Shown here piece after piece: positions 8,127 through 17,497 of a stretch of 64,000 nt of DNA. Both the position numbers and the translations under genes were made by a program. The stretch is from Paenibacillus sp. JJ-223 (GTDB taxonomy: Bacteria; Bacillota; Bacilli; Paenibacillales; Paenibacillaceae): positions 62,001 to 126,000 of the forward strand of contig NZ_CAKMMP010000016.1 in NCBI RefSeq assembly GCF_927798175.1, in the 5' to 3' direction. Positions within the stretch are counted from its first letter, which is position 1; the number at the start of each line of letters is the position of its first letter. A model generated the notes under the pieces. The model saw nothing but the letters and a program-made list of their open reading frames with translations, made no database searches and was not told where the DNA came from.

Positions 8127-9011
8127 TTACGCCTCTCCTCTGTATTTTCGGATAAACTCCACCGCTTTGCGAATATCCTGCTCCGGCTGGTCGCCAACCT
8201 CGCGCTCGATGGTCAGGTAACCGGTGTACCCGATGTCCTGAAGGGCTGCAAAATAAGCGGTAAAATCAACGCTTCCCTCACCTAGCGGAACCTCGCGGAA
8301 AAAGACGCCCGATGATACCATTTCCGCGATTTTGTCATGGTCCATCGGCGCATAACCAACGGCTCCGTAAACATCCCTCGGATCAACTTCCTTCAGGCGA
8401 ACGCCATCCTTTACATGCGTATGCACAATGTAATCCTTCAACAGATGCACACCTTGGACCGGATCATCTCCTGTGACCATGACCATGTTGGCCGGGTCGA
8501 AATTGACGGATACGCCGTTGGTCGAGAGGGTGTCCAGAAATCCCTTCAAATCGGCTGCCGTCTCCGGCCCGGTCTCGATGGCGAAATAGGCCCCTACGCT
8601 TTTGGCATATTGCCCCAATTCTTCGCAAGCGGCGTGAAGCGTATGATAGACTTCCGATGCCGGATCATGGGGAACGATGCCGATGTGCGTGGTCACGATG
8701 TTGGTCCCCAGATCCAGGGCCAGATCGACGATGCGCTTCGATTTTTCGACTTTCCATGCATTGTCTTCCTTCACCTGAAAACCGTGCCCGCCCAAATCGC
8801 CGACCAATGCCGAAATCTCCAGCCCGAGGGATGCGATGTAATCCTTCAGTTCCTTGCGGGCTGCCGGCGTGAGGTTCGCCGGGTCCATCTCGCCTTTGAC
8901 CGCATAAATCTGCACGCCCTCCGCTCCGGCCGACTTGGCTTTGACCAATCCCTCGCGTACGCCTACGCCGAAGCTATCCACGATGACGCCGATGCTGTTG
9001 GTTAATTTCAT
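8127..9011 (-). CDS. Sugar phosphate isomerase/epimerase-like TIM barrel (PF01261), paralogue B
   Basis: A 294-residue barrel of the same superfamily but clearly divergent from its neighbour. Likely metal ligands occur in FAIETGPE (Glu), VNFDPANMV (Asp), VHTHVKDG (His) and LTIEREVGD (Glu). AGGGAGGG precedes the ATG at 9011. The next gene begins four bases after the stop, so the pair is translationally linked. It sits downstream of GH38 and GH3 genes on the same strand after a 224-base gap. A role in processing sugars or oxidised sugars released by those enzymes is inferred from position, not shown. Confidence 0.85.
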   Translation of the reverse strand: MKLTNSIGVIVDSFGVGVREGLVKAKSAGAEGVQIYAVKGEMDPANLTPAARKELKDYIASLGLEISALVGDLGGHGFQVKEDNAWKVEKSKRIVDLALDLGTNIVTTHIGIVPHDPASEVYHTLHAACEELGQYAKSVGAYFAIETGPETAADLKGFLDTLSTNGVSVNFDPANMVMVTGDDPVQGVHLLKDYIVHTHVKDGVRLKEVDPRDVYGAVGYAPMDHDKIAEMVSSGVFFREVPLGEGSVDFTAYFAALQDIGYTGYLTIEREVGDQPEQDIRKAVEFIRKYRGEA

Positions 9012-9235
9012 GCGTTACCCTCCCTGTTATGTTGGCTTCCCAGATTGGTACTTACCTTTTCATGTCGTTTTGCTGCTGTGCGGCTTACAAGCTTACCTTT
9101 TGCCATAGCTGACTGTTTTTCCTGCCGACACGCCCGCTTTCCATCATTAATCTTTTCCCGTTTGATTTCCGGCTGCTTACCTGCTGCCCACACGAAAAGA
9201 ATATGTCATGTTCGGCCAAAAAACGCTCCCTTCGC

Positions 9236-12200
9236 TTAGTGTATCGGCATCAGCTTCACTGACCTCACCTCATACGGCTTGAATGCCAGTCGAAGCACTC
9301 CGTCCTGAGAAGAAAGTTCTTCTCCCTCATCCTCCAGCAGATTGACTGTACACGCTCTTATCGATGTTTGGGGCAAGCGCAGCTCCACGGTTTCCCTGCC
9401 ACCGGAAGATTCATAGAAACGCAAAATCGTTCCCAAGCCGTCCTCGGCCGCTTTGACCGTATCCAGAATGACGTGTTTGCTGTCAAAGCGGAAATACGCG
9501 TATACGCCGGGCATTATACCTGCATGCTGCTCCGCAGCGACCACGTGCACCGGATGGTTCAGTTCCATGGCGCGGCGCACCACGCCCGCCTCACGCCAAT
9601 CTCCCGCATGTGGCAGCAAGGAGTAGGTGAACTCATGCTCCCCTTGATCGGCATGTTCGTCAGGCCATTTCGGAGCCCGCAGCAGCGACAACCGGAGCGT
9701 CTGCTTTTTAATGTCGTAGCCGTATTTGCAATCATTCAGCAGGCTGACCCCGCCATTGACTTCGGAAAGGTCTGCCCAGCGATGGCCGCATACCTCGAAT
9801 TGCGCCTGTTCCCAGCTTGTATTGGCATGACTCGACCGCTCCAACGCGCCAAACGGAATTTCGTAGGTCGCCCGGGTCGCTACCAAATCTATGGGAAAAG
9901 CTACCTTCAGCAGCTTATGACTCTCCGCCCACTGCACACGCGTCCTGAAATCGACGCGGCGCTGATGGCGGCACAGCACGATATCCTGCTCGATCTTGGA
10001 TGCGCCGAGCTCCCATCGGAAGCGCAGCACATCCTGCACGCCGCCGTGCCGAACGACCTCGCTGGAGATCAAACGTGCCCGATCGGCGCGCTGCGACTCG
10101 AACCGGGGATCGATGTCCCATGCATCCCAATACGTGGGCCTGTCATGAAACAGCTGCAGCTCGTTCGCCATTTCGCCCGGTTTCAGCCACTCGCGCTGCA
10201 GCGATTTGTCATACCAGCGGGTAATCTCGCCCGCCTCGTTGAATTCGAGCACATATTCGTCCGTTTCCCAACGCGAAGGGACGGAATTGCCGGTATCGCC
10301 GGCATGATCCAAGCCGACCACACGGTCCGATTCACCGGATGCTACAGATCGGTCGGCTTGGCGCAGCCACAACGTTGTATATCCAAATGCCGGGATGCCA
10401 GTCACGTGAATCATCAGCTTATGCACGCCTTCGCTCCGAACAAGCTCGCCTTCAAGACGATGCCCCTCCTGATCATAGGCAGCCATTTCCGGAATCGATG
10501 AATCCAGCGTGATTTCAATCACTTCATTTCGTTCCCAGCCCATGCTGTTGAAAATAATATACGGCTGTCCCTCTGCACCATCGGTGGCGATTTGCCCTGC
10601 AATAATATCCAGTGCGCCCGTCAAGGCCGACGTTCCCAGTTCAAAGACCTGAGCGTATTCTTGCGCCGATGTCACATAAACCTCGGGAATCGATGTTCCC
10701 GGAATAATGTCATGGAACTGGTTCAGCATGATCAGCTTCCATCCTTCATCCAGCTTGCTTTTCAACTGTGCCGGGTCTGCTCCGTGAACGGCAGCGCTCG
10801 AGACGCGCTCTTTTGGGATGGCCATTGATGTGGCAGCGCTCGAGAGACCCGCGAGTTGGCCCCACACTTCCGCTTCCCGGTACAACACCTCCGCTTTGCG
10901 GTTGCTGCGTTTGTTCCGTGCATGCGTCGTGTACGTTCCGCGGTGCAGCTCCAAATAAAGATCGCCATGCCACTGCGGCAATTCCCGCTGCCGCTCTGTT
11001 ATGCCTTCGAAGAATGAAGCGGCCGTGCTGAACCTGCTGACAGGTTGACCCACCATAAAGGCGGCTTTTTCAGCCATCTCCACCATCTCGCTCGTGACCC
11101 CGCCCCCGCCGTCGCCATGCCCGTATAGGAGCATCTGCTCGGGATGGACGCCCTTCTGCCTGTAGGACTGCCAATGCTCCGCCACATCTTTCGGGCGCGT
11201 ATGCTCATTCACGCCGTGGTTCAAGTAGGAGAGCACGGACGTACCGTCAATCCCTACCCACTCGAACAAGTCATGCGGAAAAACATTCGTGTCATTCCAA
11301 TTCAGCTTGGTCGTCATGAAGTAGGAAATGCCTGCCTGCTTCAGCAGCTGCGGCAGGGACGCACAATATCCGAACGTATCGGGCAGCCACTCGATCTTCG
11401 ACCGCTTGCCAAACTCGGCCTCGTAGAATCGCTGTCCGTACAACATCTGGCGCACCAGCGATTCGCCGCTCGGAATGTTCAGGTCCGGCTCGACCCACAT
11501 GCCGCCGACAAGCTCCCATCGCCCCTCGGCAATCCGGGCCTTGACGCGTTCGTACAGCTCAGGATAATGCTCTTTCGCAAAGGCATAGAGCTGCGGCTGG
11601 CTCTGGGAGTAGACGAAGTCCGGATACTCGTCCATCAGGGCGCACATCGTCGAGAAGGTGCGGCTGGTTTTGCGCACCGTTTCGCGTACCGGCCACAGCC
11701 AAGCGACGTCGATATGCGATTGCCCGATCAGATGCATGAATCCGGAACGGGCTGGCTCCGGGTCCACCTCCTGTACGGCAAGAGCGAGCGTATGCTCGAA
11801 CTCGCCGACCCAGCCTGCGTCGCTCCAGCGTTCCGGATTGTCATACATCTCATCCATAATCCGATGCACGGCCAGGATCAAGCGGCCCCTCTTCAGGTCG
11901 GCCTCCGGCAATTCGCGCAGCGATTCGGCGAGCACTTTTACGCTGTACATCAAGCTCTGCAGCGGGCGATTGACGTGTACGAGCGCTGCGCGGATGCCGC
12001 GGATCGGCGGGTTGATCGTGGCTTGCCGGTTTAAGGGATCGTGGGGCTCCGGAATCGGATCGTAAAGCTCCACCTCAAGCAGCGGATTCATGCCGGTCCG
12101 GCTTCTTGGCAATGGCACAAAGCCATGGTTCCGGTCCAAGCCGTGATACGGCTGGCCGTTCACTCGCAGCAATCCTTCGCCTCGGGTTTCAAAAACTAAG

Positions 12201-12436
12201 CCAATCGCGCCATCCTCCCACTCCGGCGGGATATCCAATGTAGTGCCCAGTCGATACGTCGTGCCATGAATGCCTTGCAGCGCCGTGATGTCCTCCAAGG
12301 CAGCCGCCTCTTGCTCGTCTTCATATTCGCCTGGAACAACATATTTGGTCCTCTGCACCTGCCACTGTGGCAGCTCAATGCAATCAAGCCAGCGGCTCTG
12401 CTCCATATCCTGAATGAAACGATGAATGCGAATCAT
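9236..12436 (-). CDS. GH38 family alpha-mannosidase
   Basis: A 1066-residue cytoplasmic enzyme. The N-terminal ~230 residues form the bacterial GH38 accessory domain. The catalytic alpha/beta barrel begins with GQSHIDVAWLWP (about 239-250; His and Asp are zinc ligands). WLPDTFGYCASLPQ follows, containing the expected nucleophile Asp, then the helical middle domain (NQFHDIIPGTSIPEVY) and long beta-sandwich domains. It releases alpha-linked mannose from oligosaccharides by a retaining mechanism. There is no signal peptide. The ATG at 12436 overlaps the upstream GH3 stop (ATGA) and has AAGGAGGG before it, so the two enzymes are translationally coupled and probably act in sequence. Confidence 0.93.
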   Translation of the reverse strand: MIRIHRFIQDMEQSRWLDCIELPQWQVQRTKYVVPGEYEDEQEAAALEDITALQGIHGTTYRLGTTLDIPPEWEDGAIGLVFETRGEGLLRVNGQPYHGLDRNHGFVPLPRSRTGMNPLLEVELYDPIPEPHDPLNRQATINPPIRGIRAALVHVNRPLQSLMYSVKVLAESLRELPEADLKRGRLILAVHRIMDEMYDNPERWSDAGWVGEFEHTLALAVQEVDPEPARSGFMHLIGQSHIDVAWLWPVRETVRKTSRTFSTMCALMDEYPDFVYSQSQPQLYAFAKEHYPELYERVKARIAEGRWELVGGMWVEPDLNIPSGESLVRQMLYGQRFYEAEFGKRSKIEWLPDTFGYCASLPQLLKQAGISYFMTTKLNWNDTNVFPHDLFEWVGIDGTSVLSYLNHGVNEHTRPKDVAEHWQSYRQKGVHPEQMLLYGHGDGGGGVTSEMVEMAEKAAFMVGQPVSRFSTAASFFEGITERQRELPQWHGDLYLELHRGTYTTHARNKRSNRKAEVLYREAEVWGQLAGLSSAATSMAIPKERVSSAAVHGADPAQLKSKLDEGWKLIMLNQFHDIIPGTSIPEVYVTSAQEYAQVFELGTSALTGALDIIAGQIATDGAEGQPYIIFNSMGWERNEVIEITLDSSIPEMAAYDQEGHRLEGELVRSEGVHKLMIHVTGIPAFGYTTLWLRQADRSVASGESDRVVGLDHAGDTGNSVPSRWETDEYVLEFNEAGEITRWYDKSLQREWLKPGEMANELQLFHDRPTYWDAWDIDPRFESQRADRARLISSEVVRHGGVQDVLRFRWELGASKIEQDIVLCRHQRRVDFRTRVQWAESHKLLKVAFPIDLVATRATYEIPFGALERSSHANTSWEQAQFEVCGHRWADLSEVNGGVSLLNDCKYGYDIKKQTLRLSLLRAPKWPDEHADQGEHEFTYSLLPHAGDWREAGVVRRAMELNHPVHVVAAEQHAGIMPGVYAYFRFDSKHVILDTVKAAEDGLGTILRFYESSGGRETVELRLPQTSIRACTVNLLEDEGEELSSQDGVLRLAFKPYEVRSVKLMPIH

Positions 12437-14754
12437 GCTTCTCCCTCCTTGTTCCGTACACGCAGCGTGCACTCGATTCCATCCTGCGAATGACGGCCTG
12501 CCTTCAACCTGAACTCACCCGGTTCCACGATGCGGCGCAGCTGCGAGTCCACGAGCGAGAGCTGCTCAAAGCCGACCTTGAGTGTAACAGTCCGTGTCTG
12601 ACCAGGTTCAAGCTCAATCTTGGTGAATCCCCCCAGCGCCAGTTCAGGACGCGTAACGGAGGCGGTAACGTCCGTGACATAGAGCTGAACGACCTCCATT
12701 CCGGCAACGGTGCCGCTGTTCGTCACGTCTACATGAAGCTCTGCTTCCTCGTCCGGTCCGATCACTTCGGGCGTCACCCGGATATTAGCGTAGTCAAACG
12801 TGGTGTAGCTGAGCCCGAAACCGAACGGATATTGCGGTGCAAGCTCCATCTCCAAGTACCGTTTGCCACGGGTTCGTCTGGCATGGTACACCACCGGAAG
12901 CTGGCCGACATGCTTCGGAACGGACACGCTGAGCCTGCCGGAGGGGTTGGCATCCCCGAACAGAATGTCCGCGACGGCATTTCCGCCCCCCTGTCCGGGA
13001 TACCATGCTTCCAGAATCGCATGCGCGTGCTCGTCGATCCACGGCTCTGCGATCGGTCGACCATTGATGTACACCACAATGACGGGTTTCCCGAGCTTAT
13101 GTACCTCTTGCACCAGCTCCAGCTGAACGCCCGTCAGACTGAGCGAAGAGCGGTCGATGCCCTCGCCGCACTCCATGTCGTTCCAAGGGTCGTCTGTGAC
13201 GACAGAGGCCCCCGTTCGCAAATCAATCGTGCCTTCGCCGAAGTCCCGGGCGCTGGAGCCGCCCATGACCATCACGATGGCATCGGCCTGCTCCGCAGCG
13301 CCAAGCGCTTGAGCGAACCCTTCGCGCGATTCGCCCTTGATGCGGCAGCCCGGCACGTAAAGCACCTCGGCCGCATCTTCCCCGAGCGACGCCAGGTTGG
13401 CGCGAATGCCCTCCAGTACGGTAACGACCTGTCCCTTCGGCTGAGGCGAGGTGTAATCGCCGAGTTGATTATAAACGTGGTTGGCATTCGGACCGATGAC
13501 GGCAAGTGTATACCCTTTTTTAGCGAGGGGAAGCGTGCCGTTTTCGTTTTTTAGCAATACTATGCCTTCCCGGGCCACCTGCCGAGCCAGCTCCTTGTGC
13601 GCTTCGCAGCCGATGACCCGTTCCGCAAAGGCGGGATCGACAAACGGCTGCTCGAACAGTCCCAATCTGAACTTCAGCTCCAGCACGCGGCTCACCGCCT
13701 GATCCAGATCGTGCTCAGCCATAAATCCCTGCTCCAACGCTTGTTTCAGATGCTTGCGGAACATATATCCCGACATTTCCATGTCCACACCCGCCCTCAG
13801 CGCCTGAGCTGCGGCCTGTTCGCCATTCTCCGCCGTGTTGTGGCCGTGCACCAGCATCTGGATCGCGCCAAAGTCCGTGATAACCACACCCTCGAATCCC
13901 CATTGCTCGCGCAAAACGTCATTCAGCAGATATGTGCTTGATGTGCAAGGCACGCCGTCGATTTCGTTGTACGCCGTCATGACGGAGCAGGCGCCTGCTT
14001 CCACCGCTTTTTTGAACGGAAGCAGGTCGATCTCATGCAGCTCCCGCATGCCCATATGTACGGGTGCCGCGTTGCGCCCGCCTTCCGAACTGCCGTAGGC
14101 CGCGAAATGCTTCAGCGTCGCCGCAATGGTATGCGGAGAATCCAAACGCTCGCCCTGCAAACCTTCGACGGCAGCCACAGCCAGCTCCCCAATAAGGTAA
14201 GGATCCTCGGCAAAGCACTCCTCGGTACGGCCCCAGCGTGGATCACGTACCACGTCAAGCACCGGCGAATAAGTCACCGCCCCTCCCTGGCTGCGCGTCT
14301 CCAGCGCGATGGCTTCGCACATTTGCCGATACAGCGCAGGATTCCATGTGCTCCCGACCAGCAAGGGTACGGGAAACACGGTTGCGCCGATCGCCATGTG
14401 ACCATGCGAGCATTCTTCGCCGAAGAGAAGGGGAATGCCGAGCCGGGAATGCTCGATTGCGTATCGCTGAATCTCGTTCATCGCCTCCGCACCCTGGCGC
14501 GGCGAAAGTCCGGTCTCCAGCGTCACCTCGGTCCACGGATCAGCACGAAGCGCGCCATAGAGCGACCCGACGCCTCCATCCGCCACGTCCTGCTTGAATG
14601 CTTCCGTCACCTGCACGGTGCCGTCCGCCTCTTTGGCGTACGCTTTCCAGCCCATCGGCTGGATCAACTGCCCAATCTTCTCCTCGGTCGTCATACGCCC
14701 GAGCAGATCCTGCACCCGCTCGGGTACCGGACGTGAAGCATCTCTGTAGTCCAT
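12433..14754 (-). CDS. GH3 family beta-glycosidase (beta-glucosidase/xylosidase type)
   Basis: A 773-residue enzyme in standard GH3 order. The barrel (about 1-330) has RDPRWGRTEECFAEDP, KHFAAYG and the nucleophile Asp294 in GVVITDFGAI. The GH3 C-terminal alpha/beta sandwich follows (about 390-620), then a fibronectin-III-like domain. There is no signal peptide, so it works on imported oligosaccharides. The ATG at 14754 is chosen because AAAAGGAG stands nine bases upstream; the open frame runs 26 codons further. GH3 enzymes cleave beta-glucosides, beta-xylosides or related linkages, and the subfamily here cannot be fixed by eye. First gene of the GH3-GH38 pair. Confidence 0.92.
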   Translation of the reverse strand: MDYRDASRPVPERVQDLLGRMTTEEKIGQLIQPMGWKAYAKEADGTVQVTEAFKQDVADGGVGSLYGALRADPWTEVTLETGLSPRQGAEAMNEIQRYAIEHSRLGIPLLFGEECSHGHMAIGATVFPVPLLVGSTWNPALYRQMCEAIALETRSQGGAVTYSPVLDVVRDPRWGRTEECFAEDPYLIGELAVAAVEGLQGERLDSPHTIAATLKHFAAYGSSEGGRNAAPVHMGMRELHEIDLLPFKKAVEAGACSVMTAYNEIDGVPCTSSTYLLNDVLREQWGFEGVVITDFGAIQMLVHGHNTAENGEQAAAQALRAGVDMEMSGYMFRKHLKQALEQGFMAEHDLDQAVSRVLELKFRLGLFEQPFVDPAFAERVIGCEAHKELARQVAREGIVLLKNENGTLPLAKKGYTLAVIGPNANHVYNQLGDYTSPQPKGQVVTVLEGIRANLASLGEDAAEVLYVPGCRIKGESREGFAQALGAAEQADAIVMVMGGSSARDFGEGTIDLRTGASVVTDDPWNDMECGEGIDRSSLSLTGVQLELVQEVHKLGKPVIVVYINGRPIAEPWIDEHAHAILEAWYPGQGGGNAVADILFGDANPSGRLSVSVPKHVGQLPVVYHARRTRGKRYLEMELAPQYPFGFGLSYTTFDYANIRVTPEVIGPDEEAELHVDVTNSGTVAGMEVVQLYVTDVTASVTRPELALGGFTKIELEPGQTRTVTLKVGFEQLSLVDSQLRRIVEPGEFRLKAGRHSQDGIECTLRVRNKEGEA

Positions 14755-14869
14755 ATGCGTTCTCCTTTTGTACATCAAAATAGTATGCGAGAAGTACGAG
14801 CGCATCGGCGCCAACTTTTCATTCCCTGCCAAACGTCAAATGAACAATTCAAAAGGGTTCCTCAGTTTC

Positions 14870-15053
14870 TAACGAATCGTACACACGTTACTTCTAATAA
14901 ACAGCAGCCTTCTCAGCTCTAACGAATCTCAGCAGCGTTATTTGCTGAAAATCGAGGGTTGGTGCACCATTTAAGGCGAAATTAACGTGTCTCATGTTCG
15001 TTAGAGCGACAGATCGGCCGATTTCGGCGATATAAGGTGTCTGAGATTCGTTA
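14870..15053. repeat. Composite repeat, copy 1: four 22-bp units in forward-forward-inverted-inverted order
   Basis: Four 22-base units related to TAACGAAYCTCAGRCAC + STTAT occur at 14870-14891 and 14920-14941 (forward) and 14982-15003 and 15032-15053 (inverted). Spacers are 28, 40 and 28 bases. The outer units can pair with each other, as can the inner ones, giving a nested hairpin. A second copy with practically the same geometry lies at 24368-24550. It occupies most of the gap between GH3 and the AraC-type regulator (14755-15081), which otherwise shows no gene. Confidence 0.85.
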
Positions 15054-15081
15054 AACTAAGTTCGCGGGATGCACCATTTCC

Positions 15082-17301
15082 TCAAATAGCTTTACGGTAA
15101 TCGCTCGGCGCCATGCCGACCACGTTTTTGAATGCCCGGTTAAAGGAGTTGTAGTTGGTATACCCTACTTCCTCGCTGATTTCCTGAATAGCTTTGTCGG
15201 TTTCCTGCATCAGCTGTTTGGCCTTCTCGATCCGCTGGCTGATCAGCAGGTCGACGAACTTCTCCCCGATTTCGTCTTTGAAAAGCTTGCTCAGGTACTT
15301 CGGATTGATATCGAACAGATCGCTCAAATAATTCAGAGAAAGGTCCGGATTGCTATAATTCTCCTCGATATACTTTCGAATCTCCAAAATGTTCGTCCCG
15401 TGTTTCTTGGAACAGCGCAGCTCGTTCATCCGCCGTGCAAGCTCCCGGAATCCTTCCAGGCACAGCAGGCGCAAATCCTCCTCCGTCTCCCATTCCTCCA
15501 GCCGCGGCAGCAGACCTCCGAACACTTCGGCCCAAAGCTCGTGGTACTCGCGGGGAAGCTCAGCGAATTCCCGGTTGTAGTGCTGGAACAGCAGCTGGAC
15601 CGTGTTCATGATCTCCTGCCTGGACAGAACCGAAGCGCGGATCTGCTCGAACAACCGATCGAAATGCTTCTCCCAATCGCCATCGGACAGCCGCATGGCC
15701 TGCACCAGCGAAGAGATGGTTTTCAGGAACTCGTAGACGTCGTTGGTCGAGTCCGGAACGTCCGAACAAGGGATAATCCGGTTAAGACCAAGCACGGCTT
15801 TGTAATCGAGTGTACGGACCGCCTCCTTGAAGGAGGCGCGCAAGCCGCGCAGATCAACAGCCACCCGCCCGACGCCGATCGTGACCGTAAAGTTCAGATA
15901 TTGGCCCACCTGCTCCATGTACCCTGATAGAAGCCGCTGTTCCGCATCCTCCAGCAGCACCCCTTCCGGCAGCCATGCAATGGCGTACAGCCTATGCCCC
16001 GCAATCCACTCTGCCCATACTTCCATGCCTTCCTTGCGGGCGTTCTCCTGCAGCATGCTCGACAGGACGAACTTCAGGAGCGACTGATCCTGAAGATGGT
16101 ACTCGGCGGTAAAGCGGGCATAGCGGTCAATCTCCACCGCCATGACGGACCACCGCGTTCCCGGCTCGGGCAGGTTGAACCTGCGCATGCCTGCGGCCAA
16201 TTCCTCTGCGGAAAATTCGGAAGTGCCTTCGAGCAGCTCCTGGAACAGGTACTTTTTATGCAAAATGAGGTTCTCCTCATGTTCCTCCTGATAATGCCTG
16301 GATTGCTCGATCATGCGCTCCAGCGTGGCATGGATGAAACGGAATTCGTTTTCCTTCGCCTGGTTGACCCCCGGCGCAGGCTGCTTCTGCGAGGCCACCG
16401 TCTCGATCAGCGTAACGATCTGCTGAAGCGGCTTGTAATTTCTACGGGTGACGTAAATCACCCAGATCACGCCGGTCAACACCACGGCCAGCGCAAACAC
16501 AAACCAGATATCGTAAAACTTCAGGGCAAATTTGACGATTTTGCCGTTATTCAGCCCGGTTTGGACCTTCCATCCGCTGTAGCTGGACGTAAACTCCGAG
16601 AATACTTCGCCGGATGCTGCTTTGGCGGCAGATCGCTCACCCATTGCTCCATCCCACAGATTGCCTCCCTGGTTGTTATAGATATGAACGAACGTAAACT
16701 CAGGATCATACATCTGCATGATCGATTTGCGCAGGGTGGCCAAGTCCACATTGACCACGATGAGTCCGGCACCATTGCTGGCTCCCCGGATCAAGGTGAC
16801 GACCTGTTTGGCCGCCTGGGACGGAAACGCCTTGAACGCTCTGGCACCGACCCATTTTTGAATGTCCGCTTCGCGGCTGTCCCGGATAAAACCGGCATCG
16901 GGAAAATCGGCGACCGCAACCCGCTTTCCATTGCTAAACACCGTATCGTCCGTATTTCGAACGAGATAGATGGAATCGATTAGCGGGTATTCGATTTTCA
17001 GCTCGTCAATGGCCTCCATCGCCTGAATGTCCGCATAGACATCCCCGCCGCCGTAGCCGGCGTAATAATTTTTGAGGGTGCTGTTGGTCAACATTTCGCG
17101 CAATACCTTGAAATCGATCGACCGCAGCGAATTGTCCAGGTATTGGGTCACCTGCGAGGCCAGAAATTCATTGGCTTTGAGGGCTTCCCTCCGATTCTGT
17201 TCATTGAACACCTGGAAAAAGATAAAAAACAAAATGGTGGTCACGATAAAAAACACGGGCAAATACGACAACAACAAACGTCTGAACCAATTGCTCCTCA
17301 T
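15082..17301 (-). CDS. Membrane-anchored AraC-family transcriptional regulator (sensor type)
   Basis: A 739-residue protein with two membrane spans (about 10-32 and 280-302) bracketing an extracytoplasmic Cache-like sensor. A cytoplasmic linker region leads to a C-terminal AraC double helix-turn-helix (about 640-739: NILEIRKYIEENYSNPDLSL, then GYTNYNSFNRAFKNVVGMAPSDYR). This architecture is common in Paenibacillus beside LplB/YtcP-type sugar importers and probably senses a ligand or a binding protein outside the cell. It lies downstream of the solute-binding protein gene on the same strand. The ATG at 17301 has GGGGGG eight bases upstream. It is the likely activator of the adjacent ABC operon. 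Confidence 0.9.
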   Translation of the reverse strand: MRSNWFRRLLLSYLPVFFIVTTILFFIFFQVFNEQNRREALKANEFLASQVTQYLDNSLRSIDFKVLREMLTNSTLKNYYAGYGGGDVYADIQAMEAIDELKIEYPLIDSIYLVRNTDDTVFSNGKRVAVADFPDAGFIRDSREADIQKWVGARAFKAFPSQAAKQVVTLIRGASNGAGLIVVNVDLATLRKSIMQMYDPEFTFVHIYNNQGGNLWDGAMGERSAAKAASGEVFSEFTSSYSGWKVQTGLNNGKIVKFALKFYDIWFVFALAVVLTGVIWVIYVTRRNYKPLQQIVTLIETVASQKQPAPGVNQAKENEFRFIHATLERMIEQSRHYQEEHEENLILHKKYLFQELLEGTSEFSAEELAAGMRRFNLPEPGTRWSVMAVEIDRYARFTAEYHLQDQSLLKFVLSSMLQENARKEGMEVWAEWIAGHRLYAIAWLPEGVLLEDAEQRLLSGYMEQVGQYLNFTVTIGVGRVAVDLRGLRASFKEAVRTLDYKAVLGLNRIIPCSDVPDSTNDVYEFLKTISSLVQAMRLSDGDWEKHFDRLFEQIRASVLSRQEIMNTVQLLFQHYNREFAELPREYHELWAEVFGGLLPRLEEWETEEDLRLLCLEGFRELARRMNELRCSKKHGTNILEIRKYIEENYSNPDLSLNYLSDLFDINPKYLSKLFKDEIGEKFVDLLISQRIEKAKQLMQETDKAIQEISEEVGYTNYNSFNRAFKNVVGMAPSDYRKAI

Positions 17302-17439
17302 CTCCGGAACCCCCCGCCACTGATATATGAATGAAATACATCACCCGCCCTTGCCTGGAGCGGCAAATATCCCCTCCGCTTATGAAACCTTCATTCAAAT
17401 TCAACTCACATGAGCCTCAATGCAAGGAGTATAGGAGAA

Positions 17440-17476
17440 GACCGTCCCGGTCGCGATTCATCGGACCGGGACAGCC
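17440..17476 (-). terminator. Hairpin between solute-binding protein and regulator genes
   Basis: GTCCCGGTC (17444-17452) and GACCGGGAC (17464-17472) form a perfect nine-base-pair GC-rich stem. The following T-rich stretch on the minus strand is poor (GGTCTTCTCCT), so it may attenuate rather than fully stop transcription between the two genes. Confidence 0.5.
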
Positions 17477-17497
17477 TCTTTTATAGATCCGTCTGGA